From JAHIVN01 sp018816645 (GTDB lineage Bacteria; Patescibacteriota; Dojkabacteria; JAHIVN01): a DNA stretch of 64,000 nt. Each line of letters opens with the position of its first letter. The first letter of the stretch is position 1. The stretch spans positions 20,265-84,264 of the forward strand of contig JBDRHZ010000001.1 in the NCBI GenBank assembly GCA_043816305.1, in the 5' to 3' direction. Of the stretch, positions 16,350 through 23,814 are shown in pieces. Below the pieces are notes generated by a model that saw only the letters and a list, made by a program, of their open reading frames with translations, did no database searches and was not told the origin of the DNA. The translations under genes and the position numbers were made by a program.

Positions 16350-18593
16350 TTATCTCTTCCTAAAACTCAACTCATTCTCAATACCAATCAGATCATATAC
16401 CTCGTCTAATGCTTTGTTCGCATACTCGTTTGCCCGCTCAGCACCTTTCTCAAGAATATCTTTTGCCAGTTTAATATTACCCTCAATTTCTTTTCTCTTC
16501 TTTCGTGCCTCCTCAAAACACCTTTTATGGGCTTTAACCAGTTTCTCCTTCACCTCGACATCTCCGACCTTACCTTCTCTATATCGCTTCTTCAAGTCGT
16601 TAACTTCATCTTTATTATCATTCAGCAGATCGTGATATATGAAAACCGGATTACCTTCGACCGTCCCCGGATCAGAGGCGCGTTTCCGATTTGGATCAGT
16701 AAAACACTTCGTTATTTGTTCTTTGATAAGTTTCTCATCATCGAAGATTCCGATCACATTGCCCAGGCTTTTGCTCATTTTTCTTTCTCCGTCAGTTCCT
16801 ACTACTTTTCCCGAATGGCCGCTACTGATTAGTGGTTCGGGAAGCGGGAAAAAATTGTCGGGATAGACTTTATTAAATGACTGAGCAACATCTCTTGCCA
16901 GCTCCACGTGCTGCCGCTGGTCTTCACCAACTGGTACACCGTCCGGCTTATAAAGAAGAATGTCCGCAGCCATCAGAATCGGATAGTTGAAAAGCCCCAT
17001 GTTAATAGTCTCCGCAGAAACCCCCTTTGCCAGCTTATCCTTAAAGGCATGCATCCTTTTTAAGTAGCCAAAAGGAATATAATTTGCCAGGACAACTGCA
17101 AGCTGACTGTGAGCTGGAACATCTGACTGACGGAAATACGCACTTTTGTTTGGATCAAGACCTAGCGCTATGAAATCGAGAATGTTACTTGTAATGTTTT
17201 CTTCCAATTTCTTCTTATCCTGAACAGTTGTCAGAGCGTGCAGATCTGCCACGAAGTAGAAGGAATTCTTTACTGATACTTGTAGATCCATTTGCGGCTT
17301 CACTGCTCCAAAGTAGTTTCCAATGTGAAGGGCATTCCCGCTTGGAGTAATGCCTGACAATACAGTTTCTACTTTGATATTATCTGCATCCTGCCTGTGG
17401 GGGTTTGGAAATGTCACATCAATTACTTTATACTTCCGACTCCCAAGGAACTTCATGATATTCTCCTTATCAGTTTCAATGGCCCCACTCCTAGTAGCAG
17501 AACCAGTGATGACTCGGTCCATATACATGACTGCATCATCTGCATAGAGTTCGACTTTATCGTCAAGCAGAAATGGGGTTAAGAGTCCTTCTTTAAACCC
17601 AAGCTTCTTAACTTCATCAGGACTGCACATTTCAACATTTTCCAACTTTAATACTTGCTTCAGACGAACATTGTCAACACTTCTGTCATCCCTTCGAAGC
17701 AAAGCTATGTATCTCTTACCGTCCCCTTTAAACAACAGTGTTCCTAGCCCTTCACGATACTTCATACCGAGAGCTCGAACTTGTTCATCTAGGTTTAGGC
17801 TGTCAGTACCACTATTTAGTACCTTATACTTGATTTTGTACGAATCAAGTTTTTTTGTTATTTTTTCTAGCATCTTTCTGTCAGAATTTCTTATTGTTGT
17901 ATTTGAAACGCTAGGTTGGTTATTTACTACCTCTGATTCAATAAAATGACCTATTCCTCCACCGTATAGACCTTTAAGGTTATTTCCGACTTCCTCAACA
18001 GCTCGCCTCACTTCTATGGTATCTACTCCTTTTACTTTACAACCTAATATGAAAACTGAAGTTGTAGCTTCATCGATCTTCTGATAAACACTATCTCTAT
18101 AGAAAAATCTCGATAATATTTTCTCATTATCTGCCATGACAACTAACCCTGCAGGTAGGTACTCTACACCCCCACCCAGAGGTTTGAATTCCTCACCTTC
18201 TTCGCTAAATCTTAATACTATATCCCCAGTAATTGAGTTTGCATCGAATACACCAAGTGGGATGAATGTTTGCAGGGCCACTAGATTTGTTACATCAACA
18301 ACATTGTTTATCCGTGGGAACTTTCCCGATTCTAGATATCGTCGATAAAGCCTTTCTACAGATGGAATATTAGTTTCTGGGTCAAATCCCAACTCTTTAT
18401 AGAAGTCTCTATACAAAGTAAACATCCTACTATTAAAGAACTCTTCCGTCCTTACTTCTTCTATCTTAAATTCCAACTTATCCTCAATAAGCACATTTTT
18501 CCCCTTCTGAACTATGATCTCCTTAACAGGCAAAAGAACAACATCAACATCTGGGAACTTATTCCTTACTTTTTTTGATATTAAAAATTTCAT
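16350..18593 (-). CDS. trpS: TrpRS with fused N-terminal B3/B4 and YbaK-like editing domains
   Basis: A 747-aa protein with three modules. Residues about 1-215 are a B3/B4 domain like that of PheRS beta (NNVVDVTNLVALQTFIPLG, LGGGVEYLPAGLVVMAD). Residues about 235-400 resemble YbaK/ProRS-INS tRNA deacylases (GTLLFKGDGKRYIALLRRDD, SPDEVKKLGF, VITGSATRSGAIETDKENI). Residues 406-747 are a complete class I tryptophanyl-tRNA synthetase with SGITPSGNALHIGNYFGAV (HIGH-type) and GERKMSKSLGN (KMSKS), plus YPILMAADILLY and PVGEDQRQHVELARD. Ordinary TrpRS is about 330 aa and has no editing domain. The gene follows tRNA-Trp and a T-box leader. Trans-editing of mischarged tRNA is an inference; the appended domains could be for tRNA binding. 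Confidence 0.93.
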   Translation of the reverse strand: MKFLISKKVRNKFPDVDVVLLPVKEIIVQKGKNVLIEDKLEFKIEEVRTEEFFNSRMFTLYRDFYKELGFDPETNIPSVERLYRRYLESGKFPRINNVVDVTNLVALQTFIPLGVFDANSITGDIVLRFSEEGEEFKPLGGGVEYLPAGLVVMADNEKILSRFFYRDSVYQKIDEATTSVFILGCKVKGVDTIEVRRAVEEVGNNLKGLYGGGIGHFIESEVVNNQPSVSNTTIRNSDRKMLEKITKKLDSYKIKYKVLNSGTDSLNLDEQVRALGMKYREGLGTLLFKGDGKRYIALLRRDDRSVDNVRLKQVLKLENVEMCSPDEVKKLGFKEGLLTPFLLDDKVELYADDAVMYMDRVITGSATRSGAIETDKENIMKFLGSRKYKVIDVTFPNPHRQDADNIKVETVLSGITPSGNALHIGNYFGAVKPQMDLQVSVKNSFYFVADLHALTTVQDKKKLEENITSNILDFIALGLDPNKSAYFRQSDVPAHSQLAVVLANYIPFGYLKRMHAFKDKLAKGVSAETINMGLFNYPILMAADILLYKPDGVPVGEDQRQHVELARDVAQSFNKVYPDNFFPLPEPLISSGHSGKVVGTDGERKMSKSLGNVIGIFDDEKLIKEQITKCFTDPNRKRASDPGTVEGNPVFIYHDLLNDNKDEVNDLKKRYREGKVGDVEVKEKLVKAHKRCFEEARKKRKEIEGNIKLAKDILEKGAERANEYANKALDEVYDLIGIENELSFRKR

Positions 18594-18637
18594 TTCAACA
18601 AGATAAAAAATAAAGTAAAAATAACAGATTTCTCAAT

Positions 18638-18711
18638 TGGCAGGTCTGCCTAGATTCGAACTAGGAACGACGGTTTTGGAGACCGTAATGATACCCTTTC
18701 ACCACAGACCT
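18638..18711 (-). tRNA. trpT: tRNA-Trp (CCA anticodon)
   Basis: A 71-nt cloverleaf plus genome-encoded CCA. Acceptor strands are AGGTCTG and CAGACCT with discriminator G. The anticodon stem is ACGGT/ACCGT with loop CTCCAAA, giving anticodon CCA, which reads UGG. The T arm is CCTAG-TTCGAAT-CTAGG. The D arm is short. It lies immediately after the U-tract of the T-box terminator and 44 nt before the TrpRS start codon, so all three are probably one transcript. Confidence 0.95.
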
Positions 18712-18990
18712 AAAAAAACGCCCTCAACTAAACACAGTTTCCTGTATCTAGATGAGGACGCTTTTGCATGGTGCCACCTCAATTTATAAATAGATTGCTC
18801 TATTTAACTTGTTAACCGACTCCACAGATATCGGTCTGAAGTAAGATTACGGACTTCTTCCGGAAAAGGCTACTTGTTTGAACTTTCACCTCCCAGCGTA
18901 TTCTCTTTCAAGAATTCACCAGGCCCATTCTCCTGATTCCGACGCTTTTACTTATTAAATCCCGCTTAGCGGGATAAAGTATTCAATTGC
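18712..18990 (-). promoter_or_regulatory. T-box leader riboswitch upstream of tRNA-Trp
   Basis: On the minus strand the T-box sequence AGGTGGCACC (18770-18779) lies in an antiterminator GAGG...CCTC (18754-18780). Its UGGC can pair with the GCCA 3' end of the adjacent tRNA-Trp. The competing terminator CGTCCTCA...TACAG-GAAA-CTGTG...TGAGGGCG is followed by seven U (18718-18712). The upstream 180 nt contain an AGCGT/ACGCT closing stem and a GGGAGGTGAAAGTTC segment resembling Stem I elements. I could not assign the specifier codon with certainty; UGG occurs at 18919-18921 and in a hairpin loop at 18822-18824. Uncharged tRNA should allow readthrough into tRNA-Trp and TrpRS. Confidence 0.82.
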
Positions 18991-18996
18991 AGAAGA

Positions 18997-19026
18997 ATCA
19001 TATCACAGACAATCTAGCTTTTGCAA
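18997..19026 (-). promoter_or_regulatory. Sigma70-like promoter of the T-box/tRNA-Trp/TrpRS unit
   Basis: On the minus strand TTGCAA (19021-19026) is followed after 18 nt by TATGAT (18997-19002). Transcription would begin near 18990, giving a leader of about 280 nt before tRNA-Trp, a normal T-box length. A perfect palindrome ATCCCGCT-T-AGCGGGAT (18959-18975) would be the first hairpin of the transcript. Confidence 0.55.
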
Positions 19027-19351
19027 ATTGAGCAATGGTTAATGCAGGAGTAAAGGCTTATTATGATCCTTTAATTAATATCTTCTATTCACTAGATAAC
19101 CATTTCACTACTTAACTACTGCACCTCTCCGCTTCTCTACTTGCTGTTAGCTGTCCGTTATTTACTATCCGCTTTCTTGACATACTTCGTCCTATACCCA
19201 GTATTCTCATCTGACCTTAGCTTCTATTTAATAATAGTTTCAACATCAAGAGAAACATCTTTAGTATTTACTTTAAATCTTGTTAATATTATCATAACCG
19301 GATATAAAGGTAGACTTATAACTGTTATACTTATTTTGTGAGAAAGGCAAG
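19027..19351. other. Intergenic region with word repeats
   Basis: This holds an AGCTGTTAGC-type word repeat near 19140-19175 and AT-rich DNA. A TATACT box at 19326-19331 and an AAAGG about 6 nt before the ATG at 19352 probably serve the next gene. I see no RNA gene, and the open frames here are low-complexity and unconvincing. Confidence 0.4.
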
Positions 19352-19963
19352 ATGCAAAAAATAATTTTAAAATACTTAAACATAGGAAATGCTGCACTTT
19401 TATTAATTGGAATAACTTTATGCATAGTACTTGCAGCTGATAATTACTGGATCAAAGACTCATATAGCTATCTCGGAACATATCCGAGGGGAAGGATTCC
19501 TTTCACCTCTCTTCTGATAATTCTAGCTGTTATCAACGGAGTATTTATATTTCAAACAATTGCTGCTTTCGAAAGAGCATATTCCAGTAAAATAATTCCA
19601 CATTCCCGGATGAAGTCATTAAGAATCATATTCACATTGGATTTCATATGTCTCTCGATCGCCGGTATAATACCGATGAACCAGCAGCTTTCGTTTCATA
19701 CTGTAGGCGGGATTTTGTATTTCGCACTTTACCCATTTGGAATCTATATATTTAGTAAAATTACGCAAGAAATAAATCCTAAATTTTCACGTATTTCCAG
19801 GAATATCAGCCTCTTGTATTCAATTGGAAGCATCTTTTTCCTGCTTGCTTTTCGAAGTGTCGTTCCAGTTGAGACCTTCTGTATCATGCTTATCGCAGTT
19901 TGGACCTTTTTCTTGAATCGATTAGTTCTAAACATCTTTCGCTCACAGAAGAGAGTTAAATAA
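19352..19963 (+). CDS. DUF998-like multi-pass membrane protein
   Basis: A 203-aa protein with about six hydrophobic segments, beginning GNAALLLIGITLCIVLAADN. The loop YWIKDSYSYLGTYPRGRIPF and the later HTVGGILYFALYPFGI resemble DUF998/frag1-type membrane proteins, whose function is unknown. It has a weak Shine-Dalgarno. A glycosyltransferase gene follows 30 nt downstream on the same strand, so a role in envelope chemistry is possible but only by association. Confidence 0.6.
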   Translation: MQKIILKYLNIGNAALLLIGITLCIVLAADNYWIKDSYSYLGTYPRGRIPFTSLLIILAVINGVFIFQTIAAFERAYSSKIIPHSRMKSLRIIFTLDFICLSIAGIIPMNQQLSFHTVGGILYFALYPFGIYIFSKITQEINPKFSRISRNISLLYSIGSIFFLLAFRSVVPVETFCIMLIAVWTFFLNRLVLNIFRSQKRVK

Positions 19964-19978
19964 TCTTCCCCTTTCTGA

Positions 19979-19984
19979 TAGAAT
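19979..19984 (+). promoter_or_regulatory. Possible -10 box of the glycosyltransferase gene
   Basis: TAGAAT lies 9 nt before the ATG at 19994, compatible with a near-leaderless transcript starting inside the 30-nt gap. No clear -35 element is seen. Confidence 0.35.
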
Positions 19985-19993
19985 CAGCCTATC

Positions 19994-21094
19994 ATGAAAA
20001 TAGCACTCATAGCCCCGCATATATTTATGTGGGATAAAGTTTTGAAAGACAATATATTTGCTCCAGGAGATCAAGCAATCTTACTAGCCGATGGCCTTGT
20101 AAGCAGAGGGAATGAAGTTACACTTTATTCGGCTGGTCCTGTCAGAACTAAAGCAAGAAATGTACACATTGACCTGCAAAGCATCGAAGAAGAAGTAAAA
20201 AAACATGGGAATTTGCCTGAGCTAATAAAGTCGGACATTGAAACATTCAGGAAACTCTTTAAGGTCATCAAACTCGAAATTCTTGCAATGGCTTTTGCAC
20301 AAAGTGAGAAGTTTGACATCCTGCATGTTTACATCACAAATGGACATGAGGGACCAATATTTTCTCAAGGTCTAAAAAGACCTATACTTTTCACCTTGCA
20401 TGATTCCTTCAAGCTAAACTTCCCAAACCCAGAAAGCTACAAGCTTATCAAGAACGTGAAATTTTCTGCAATTAGTGACAATCAGAGATCACAGATTCCT
20501 GAACTAAATATAGTCGGCACAGTTCAAAATGGTATTGAAACGGATAAGTTCTTGTATAAAGGAAAGCCGGATAAATACTTTCTAAGTTATGGCAGAATCA
20601 TCAAACCAAAGGGCGTTCATCATGCTATCAACGTCTGTAAGAAAACAGGAGAAAATCTCAAAATTGCAGGGCTTCACTACGAAGGCCACGGAGGCGATAA
20701 CTACTGGAGCACCAAAGTCGAACCACATATAGATCAAAAACAGATATCATATGCTGGCTATATTAAAGGTCAAATAAATAAGAACAAAATCTTTGGAAAG
20801 GCAAAAGCGCTGCTTTTTCCGATTGAATGGGAGGAACCTTTCGGCCTGGTACTTTTAGAGGCAAATGCCTGCGGGACACCAGTTATAGCTTTCAATAGAG
20901 GCTCTGTCCCTGAGATCATCAAAAATGGGATAAATGGATTTGTGGTCAAGAATGAAAAAGAAATGATCGAAAAGATGGCAATAATAGATACAATTGACAG
21001 AAATAAATGTCGTGAATATGTTGAGAAGAATTTTACAGTCGAGAAAATGGTAGATGGATATGAAAAACTATACACTAGAATTATCGGAAGTTAG
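19994..21094 (+). CDS. Glycosyltransferase family 4 protein
   Basis: A 366-aa GT-B fold glycosyltransferase. The N-terminal domain begins MKIALIAPHIF and has FDILHVYITNGHEGP. The C-terminal nucleotide-sugar domain has YFLSYGRIIKPKGVHHAI and the signature EWEEPFGLVLLEANACGTPV followed by IAFNRGSVPEII. These place it in the GT4 family, which transfers sugars from activated donors to lipid or polysaccharide acceptors at the cytoplasmic membrane. The acceptor is not predictable. An adjacent membrane protein may be functionally linked. Confidence 0.9.
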   Translation: MKIALIAPHIFMWDKVLKDNIFAPGDQAILLADGLVSRGNEVTLYSAGPVRTKARNVHIDLQSIEEEVKKHGNLPELIKSDIETFRKLFKVIKLEILAMAFAQSEKFDILHVYITNGHEGPIFSQGLKRPILFTLHDSFKLNFPNPESYKLIKNVKFSAISDNQRSQIPELNIVGTVQNGIETDKFLYKGKPDKYFLSYGRIIKPKGVHHAINVCKKTGENLKIAGLHYEGHGGDNYWSTKVEPHIDQKQISYAGYIKGQINKNKIFGKAKALLFPIEWEEPFGLVLLEANACGTPVIAFNRGSVPEIIKNGINGFVVKNEKEMIEKMAIIDTIDRNKCREYVEKNFTVEKMVDGYEKLYTRIIGS

Positions 21095-21161
21095 ATATTT
21101 GGCATCCCCAAACCCAAATTACTTGATTACCTGATTACCAAATCATCTGCTTATCTGTTAT

Positions 21162-22769
21162 CTATTTGCCAATTTCTTTCCAGTCTGTATCCTGAATATA
21201 AATCTTCCCATTCTTTAAGCACCACTCCGCCTTTGTAAGTTCTGAGGCAATATCGGCAACATGACCATCCGTCGAAAACACATCATTTGACATGAGTTTA
21301 TCCATCAATCGAAGAGCTGCTTTCGAAAGAGTGCCGTCAATTCGATACTCATCAAGCTGCTTGTTACCATCAGGCGTCATATGCCTTGCTACTATTTCTT
21401 TACCTTGAATCTCAATAATAACAGTACTCATCGGGTCCGGTCTGCAAAATACTCTGTTTTTGTATCTTGAGATAATTTTGCTCGCCTTTGCATAGTTTGA
21501 TTCATAAATCTGTGCACAGTTCGAAATGGTTGTTAAGTAACCAGGTTTTTTGCCAATTCTTTCTGCGAAATCGAATTGAAGCTTTCTGAGTGCAAAAGCA
21601 TTCCTCGGCCAGGCATCAAACATATCATTACTTCTGAAATATGCCGTTAAGTGAAGCTTTTTGCTACGATAAGTAAATTGAAGCAAGGCCATACACGGCA
21701 CATTTCCGCTGCCAGCTTTTTGCTCCTGATTATTCACTGTCTGCTGTTTGCTGTACGCTGTTTGCTTCTTGTCACTCATCCAGCCTTCCTTCACATTATC
21801 TACCCAAGGATTCCAGATAGCGACAACCATCCCTCTATCCTCGTGATAGCGCTTAAATTTATCATACACCTCCTCAAGCTGATCGAGTCCTGACTTAACT
21901 GATCGCTGATTGCTGACAGCTGAAAGCTTCCTCAATAACTTCTGGTTTTTCTCTGCATTAAACTCACCAATAGGTAATCCAACCGGATAAGAATAAATTC
22001 TCTCCCCATAGTTATAACTCTCGCTACCCTTACTCGGATTGAAGAAGTCTTTGTAATAAATCTCTAGATCTTTCTTGCTGAAATCAAAGACGTCGGAAAG
22101 CTCTGGATCATAGGGGCCTTCCTTTTCGACAACTGTGACAACATTTACCAGTTCCTTTATCTCACCAATCTTGATCATCCCCTTCCTCGATCCAAACTTC
22201 ATTATTTTTCGAAGAATTTGAACCCATGCCTCCCATATATAGTCAGCTCTGATGTTAAATGTAGATTTCTCAGATGGGAATTTTTCAGCAGCACTAAATA
22301 CTGACTCATTAAATTTCCTTGGCTTTGCCCAGGGCTTAGCTGATTTGCTGATTAGCCGATCAGCTATTTGGCTTATGTCTGTCTTTCCCCGCACATCTAT
22401 AACTTCCACATTCTTCCTAAAGTCCTCAATGACCGATTTATCTATCTCCTTTTGAATTTCACACTTCTTGTCACCTACAACTCTATAATCATCGTCAATA
22501 CCATTCTTCATAAACTTCATAAATGCCTCACCGCTTTCACTCCTATCTGTTCCGCAAAGGACAATTTTGTTAATAACAGGATTTGCAAGAATATTTCTAA
22601 CGATGAAGTTGATACCTCGCTTTGAATAAAGCTGTCCTCCCAAAGCATAATTTGCAGTCTTCAGCTCATCGAGAATTTGATTTTTTGGCGTCCAAAGCGT
22701 ACATATCCCGACATTGCTTTTGGGATTTCCTATACTTAAAACGTCTTTGTAGTAAATAGGCCAATTCAT
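21162..22769 (-). CDS. thyA: Thymidylate synthase with N-terminal DUF4346-like domain
   Basis: A 535-aa fusion. Residues about 1-160 resemble the DUF4346/MtrA-like domain (GNPKSNVGICTLWTPKNQI, KIVLCGTDRSESGEAFMKF). The C-terminal about 330 residues are ThyA-like, with YGERIYSYP, MALLQFTYRSKKLHLTAYFR and SNDMFDAWPRNAFALRKL. In the ThyA family this last region carries the Asn and Asp contacts for dUMP. The catalytic-Cys region is VPCMALLQF. The product would be dTMP from dUMP and methylene-THF. Three word-repeat inserts interrupt the protein (repeat DNA at 21716-21772, 21901-21935, 22334-22378); the first encodes QTAYSKQQTVNNQEQKAGSG. Confidence 0.8.
   Translation of the reverse strand: MNWPIYYKDVLSIGNPKSNVGICTLWTPKNQILDELKTANYALGGQLYSKRGINFIVRNILANPVINKIVLCGTDRSESGEAFMKFMKNGIDDDYRVVGDKKCEIQKEIDKSVIEDFRKNVEVIDVRGKTDISQIADRLISKSAKPWAKPRKFNESVFSAAEKFPSEKSTFNIRADYIWEAWVQILRKIMKFGSRKGMIKIGEIKELVNVVTVVEKEGPYDPELSDVFDFSKKDLEIYYKDFFNPSKGSESYNYGERIYSYPVGLPIGEFNAEKNQKLLRKLSAVSNQRSVKSGLDQLEEVYDKFKRYHEDRGMVVAIWNPWVDNVKEGWMSDKKQTAYSKQQTVNNQEQKAGSGNVPCMALLQFTYRSKKLHLTAYFRSNDMFDAWPRNAFALRKLQFDFAERIGKKPGYLTTISNCAQIYESNYAKASKIISRYKNRVFCRPDPMSTVIIEIQGKEIVARHMTPDGNKQLDEYRIDGTLSKAALRLMDKLMSNDVFSTDGHVADIASELTKAEWCLKNGKIYIQDTDWKEIGK
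21716..21772 (-). repeat. In-frame word repeat inside thyA
   Basis: Copies of a TGCTGTTTGCTG word encode the peptide AYSKQQTVNNQEQKAGSG just before the VPCMALLQF strand. Two shorter stretches of the same repeat type lie in the same gene at 21901-21935 (LSAVSNQRS) and 22334-22378 (ISQIADRLISKSAKPW). Confidence 0.6.
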
Positions 22770-23082
22770 ATTAAATACGTTCTAACGATCATAATTTACC
22801 CTTTACAAAAGAGTATACACTATTCCAAAAATTTCTTCAGTCTATTTAAATTGACATTTAAATTATTGAGGAGTATTCTACATACAATCAACACATCTTC
22901 CGGCCAATAGACTACTGTAATAATTTCAGGGAAAATAATGATGTCAAGAAGTAACAAATTATATCTTAAGAACTACAACTTCAGATAATTTTACTTTATT
23001 AACTCAAATACTTATAATGACCTAGGAGCGGATATATGAATTCAAATCAGAGTGTTAGATATAATATCATTTCAAAATAGCT
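22770..23082. other. Divergent intergenic region with a possible 14-codon upstream ORF
   Basis: AT-rich DNA between thyA (minus) and an unknown plus-strand gene. TATAAT boxes occur at 23013-23018 and 23060-23065. Between them an AGGAGC motif precedes a 14-codon ORF at 23036-23080 (MNSNQSVRYNIISK) that stops 2 nt before the next ATG. The rest shows nothing recognisable. Confidence 0.4.
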
Positions 23083-23805
23083 ATGTTTTATGATGATGAT
23101 GAAACAGCTTCACCACATCCAATGGGAGCACCGGTCTGGCTAGTTAGTGAAGAGACAGCAATTATTCAAAATCACGGTCAAGAAATGCTTTTCACTGTTC
23201 AAGAAGTTCTCAAAAGATGGGGCAGACTCACCTTTTGGACATTAGATATGCGGCAAGGGTATGCGACTGAGGCACCATTTTTACTCACTCCATACGGGTT
23301 TGACCCAACTAGGTCTGAAACACTCAACGAGACTATTGCCCTATCTACTTTAGGGAGGGAGCCAATAGAAGAAATCGTAGCTATTGATAGAGAACTTGAA
23401 GTTGAACTACCAGATCTACCGCCCGCACAAAGACGTCTTACAGCTTTTGGTATACGTATTTACAGAGAGACGGAAAGAGAACTCGAAAGAGTTCTTAGAA
23501 GATTTCCTAGACAGGAGAGGGGAAAAGTCTTAAGAGAGATAAGAGATATCTTTGGAATAATAGATGCTGAAACTACGCAATCCATTGCAAAGGGGCGGAT
23601 ACATCGTATGAGTGACAATTCTCATGCTCATGATGGAAAAGTCCCCGATCACGTAGACACAGCAGTTCATGCCAGATTTGAGGAGTTGGACCTGAGATGG
23701 TTATACAGAAACCATCAAAAACATACTGCTTTAGCGGATGTAATATCCGATGAAGTGCCCACCAGTCTTCAAGTTATACAAAAAAGCAGATTAGATTCCC
23801 ACTAA
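23083..23805 (+). CDS. Unknown protein, 240 aa
   Basis: No family recognised. The protein starts MFYDDDETASPHPMGAPVW. It has a mixed alpha/beta first half (WGRLTFWTLDMRQGYATEAP) and a long charged helical stretch (residues about 125-170, RIYRETERELERVLRRFPRQ). A His-rich segment near the C-terminus (RMSDNSHAHDGKVPDHVD) could bind metal. No signal peptide or membrane segment is seen. It is a single gene with its own promoter region, ending 9 nt before the end of the convergent dus gene. It resembles the other unknowns of this half of the window in lacking database-like motifs. Confidence 0.6.
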   Translation: MFYDDDETASPHPMGAPVWLVSEETAIIQNHGQEMLFTVQEVLKRWGRLTFWTLDMRQGYATEAPFLLTPYGFDPTRSETLNETIALSTLGREPIEEIVAIDRELEVELPDLPPAQRRLTAFGIRIYRETERELERVLRRFPRQERGKVLREIRDIFGIIDAETTQSIAKGRIHRMSDNSHAHDGKVPDHVDTAVHARFEELDLRWLYRNHQKHTALADVISDEVPTSLQVIQKSRLDSH

Positions 23806-23814
23806 CTTGCTTCT

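Noticed and set aside
16333..18348. Plus-strand ORFs opposite the TrpRS fusion
   Set aside because: They lie antisense to well-conserved synthetase motifs and have no features of their own.
18959..18975. ATCCCGCTTAGCGGGAT palindrome as an operator of the T-box promoter
   Set aside because: It lies downstream of the predicted transcript start and the same word is used in terminators elsewhere, so a leader hairpin is the simpler reading.
19141..19341. 66-codon plus-strand ORF upstream of the DUF998-like gene
   Set aside because: It is derived from word-repeat and AT-rich DNA, has no ribosome-binding site, and the peptide is a low-complexity hydrophobic string without family features.
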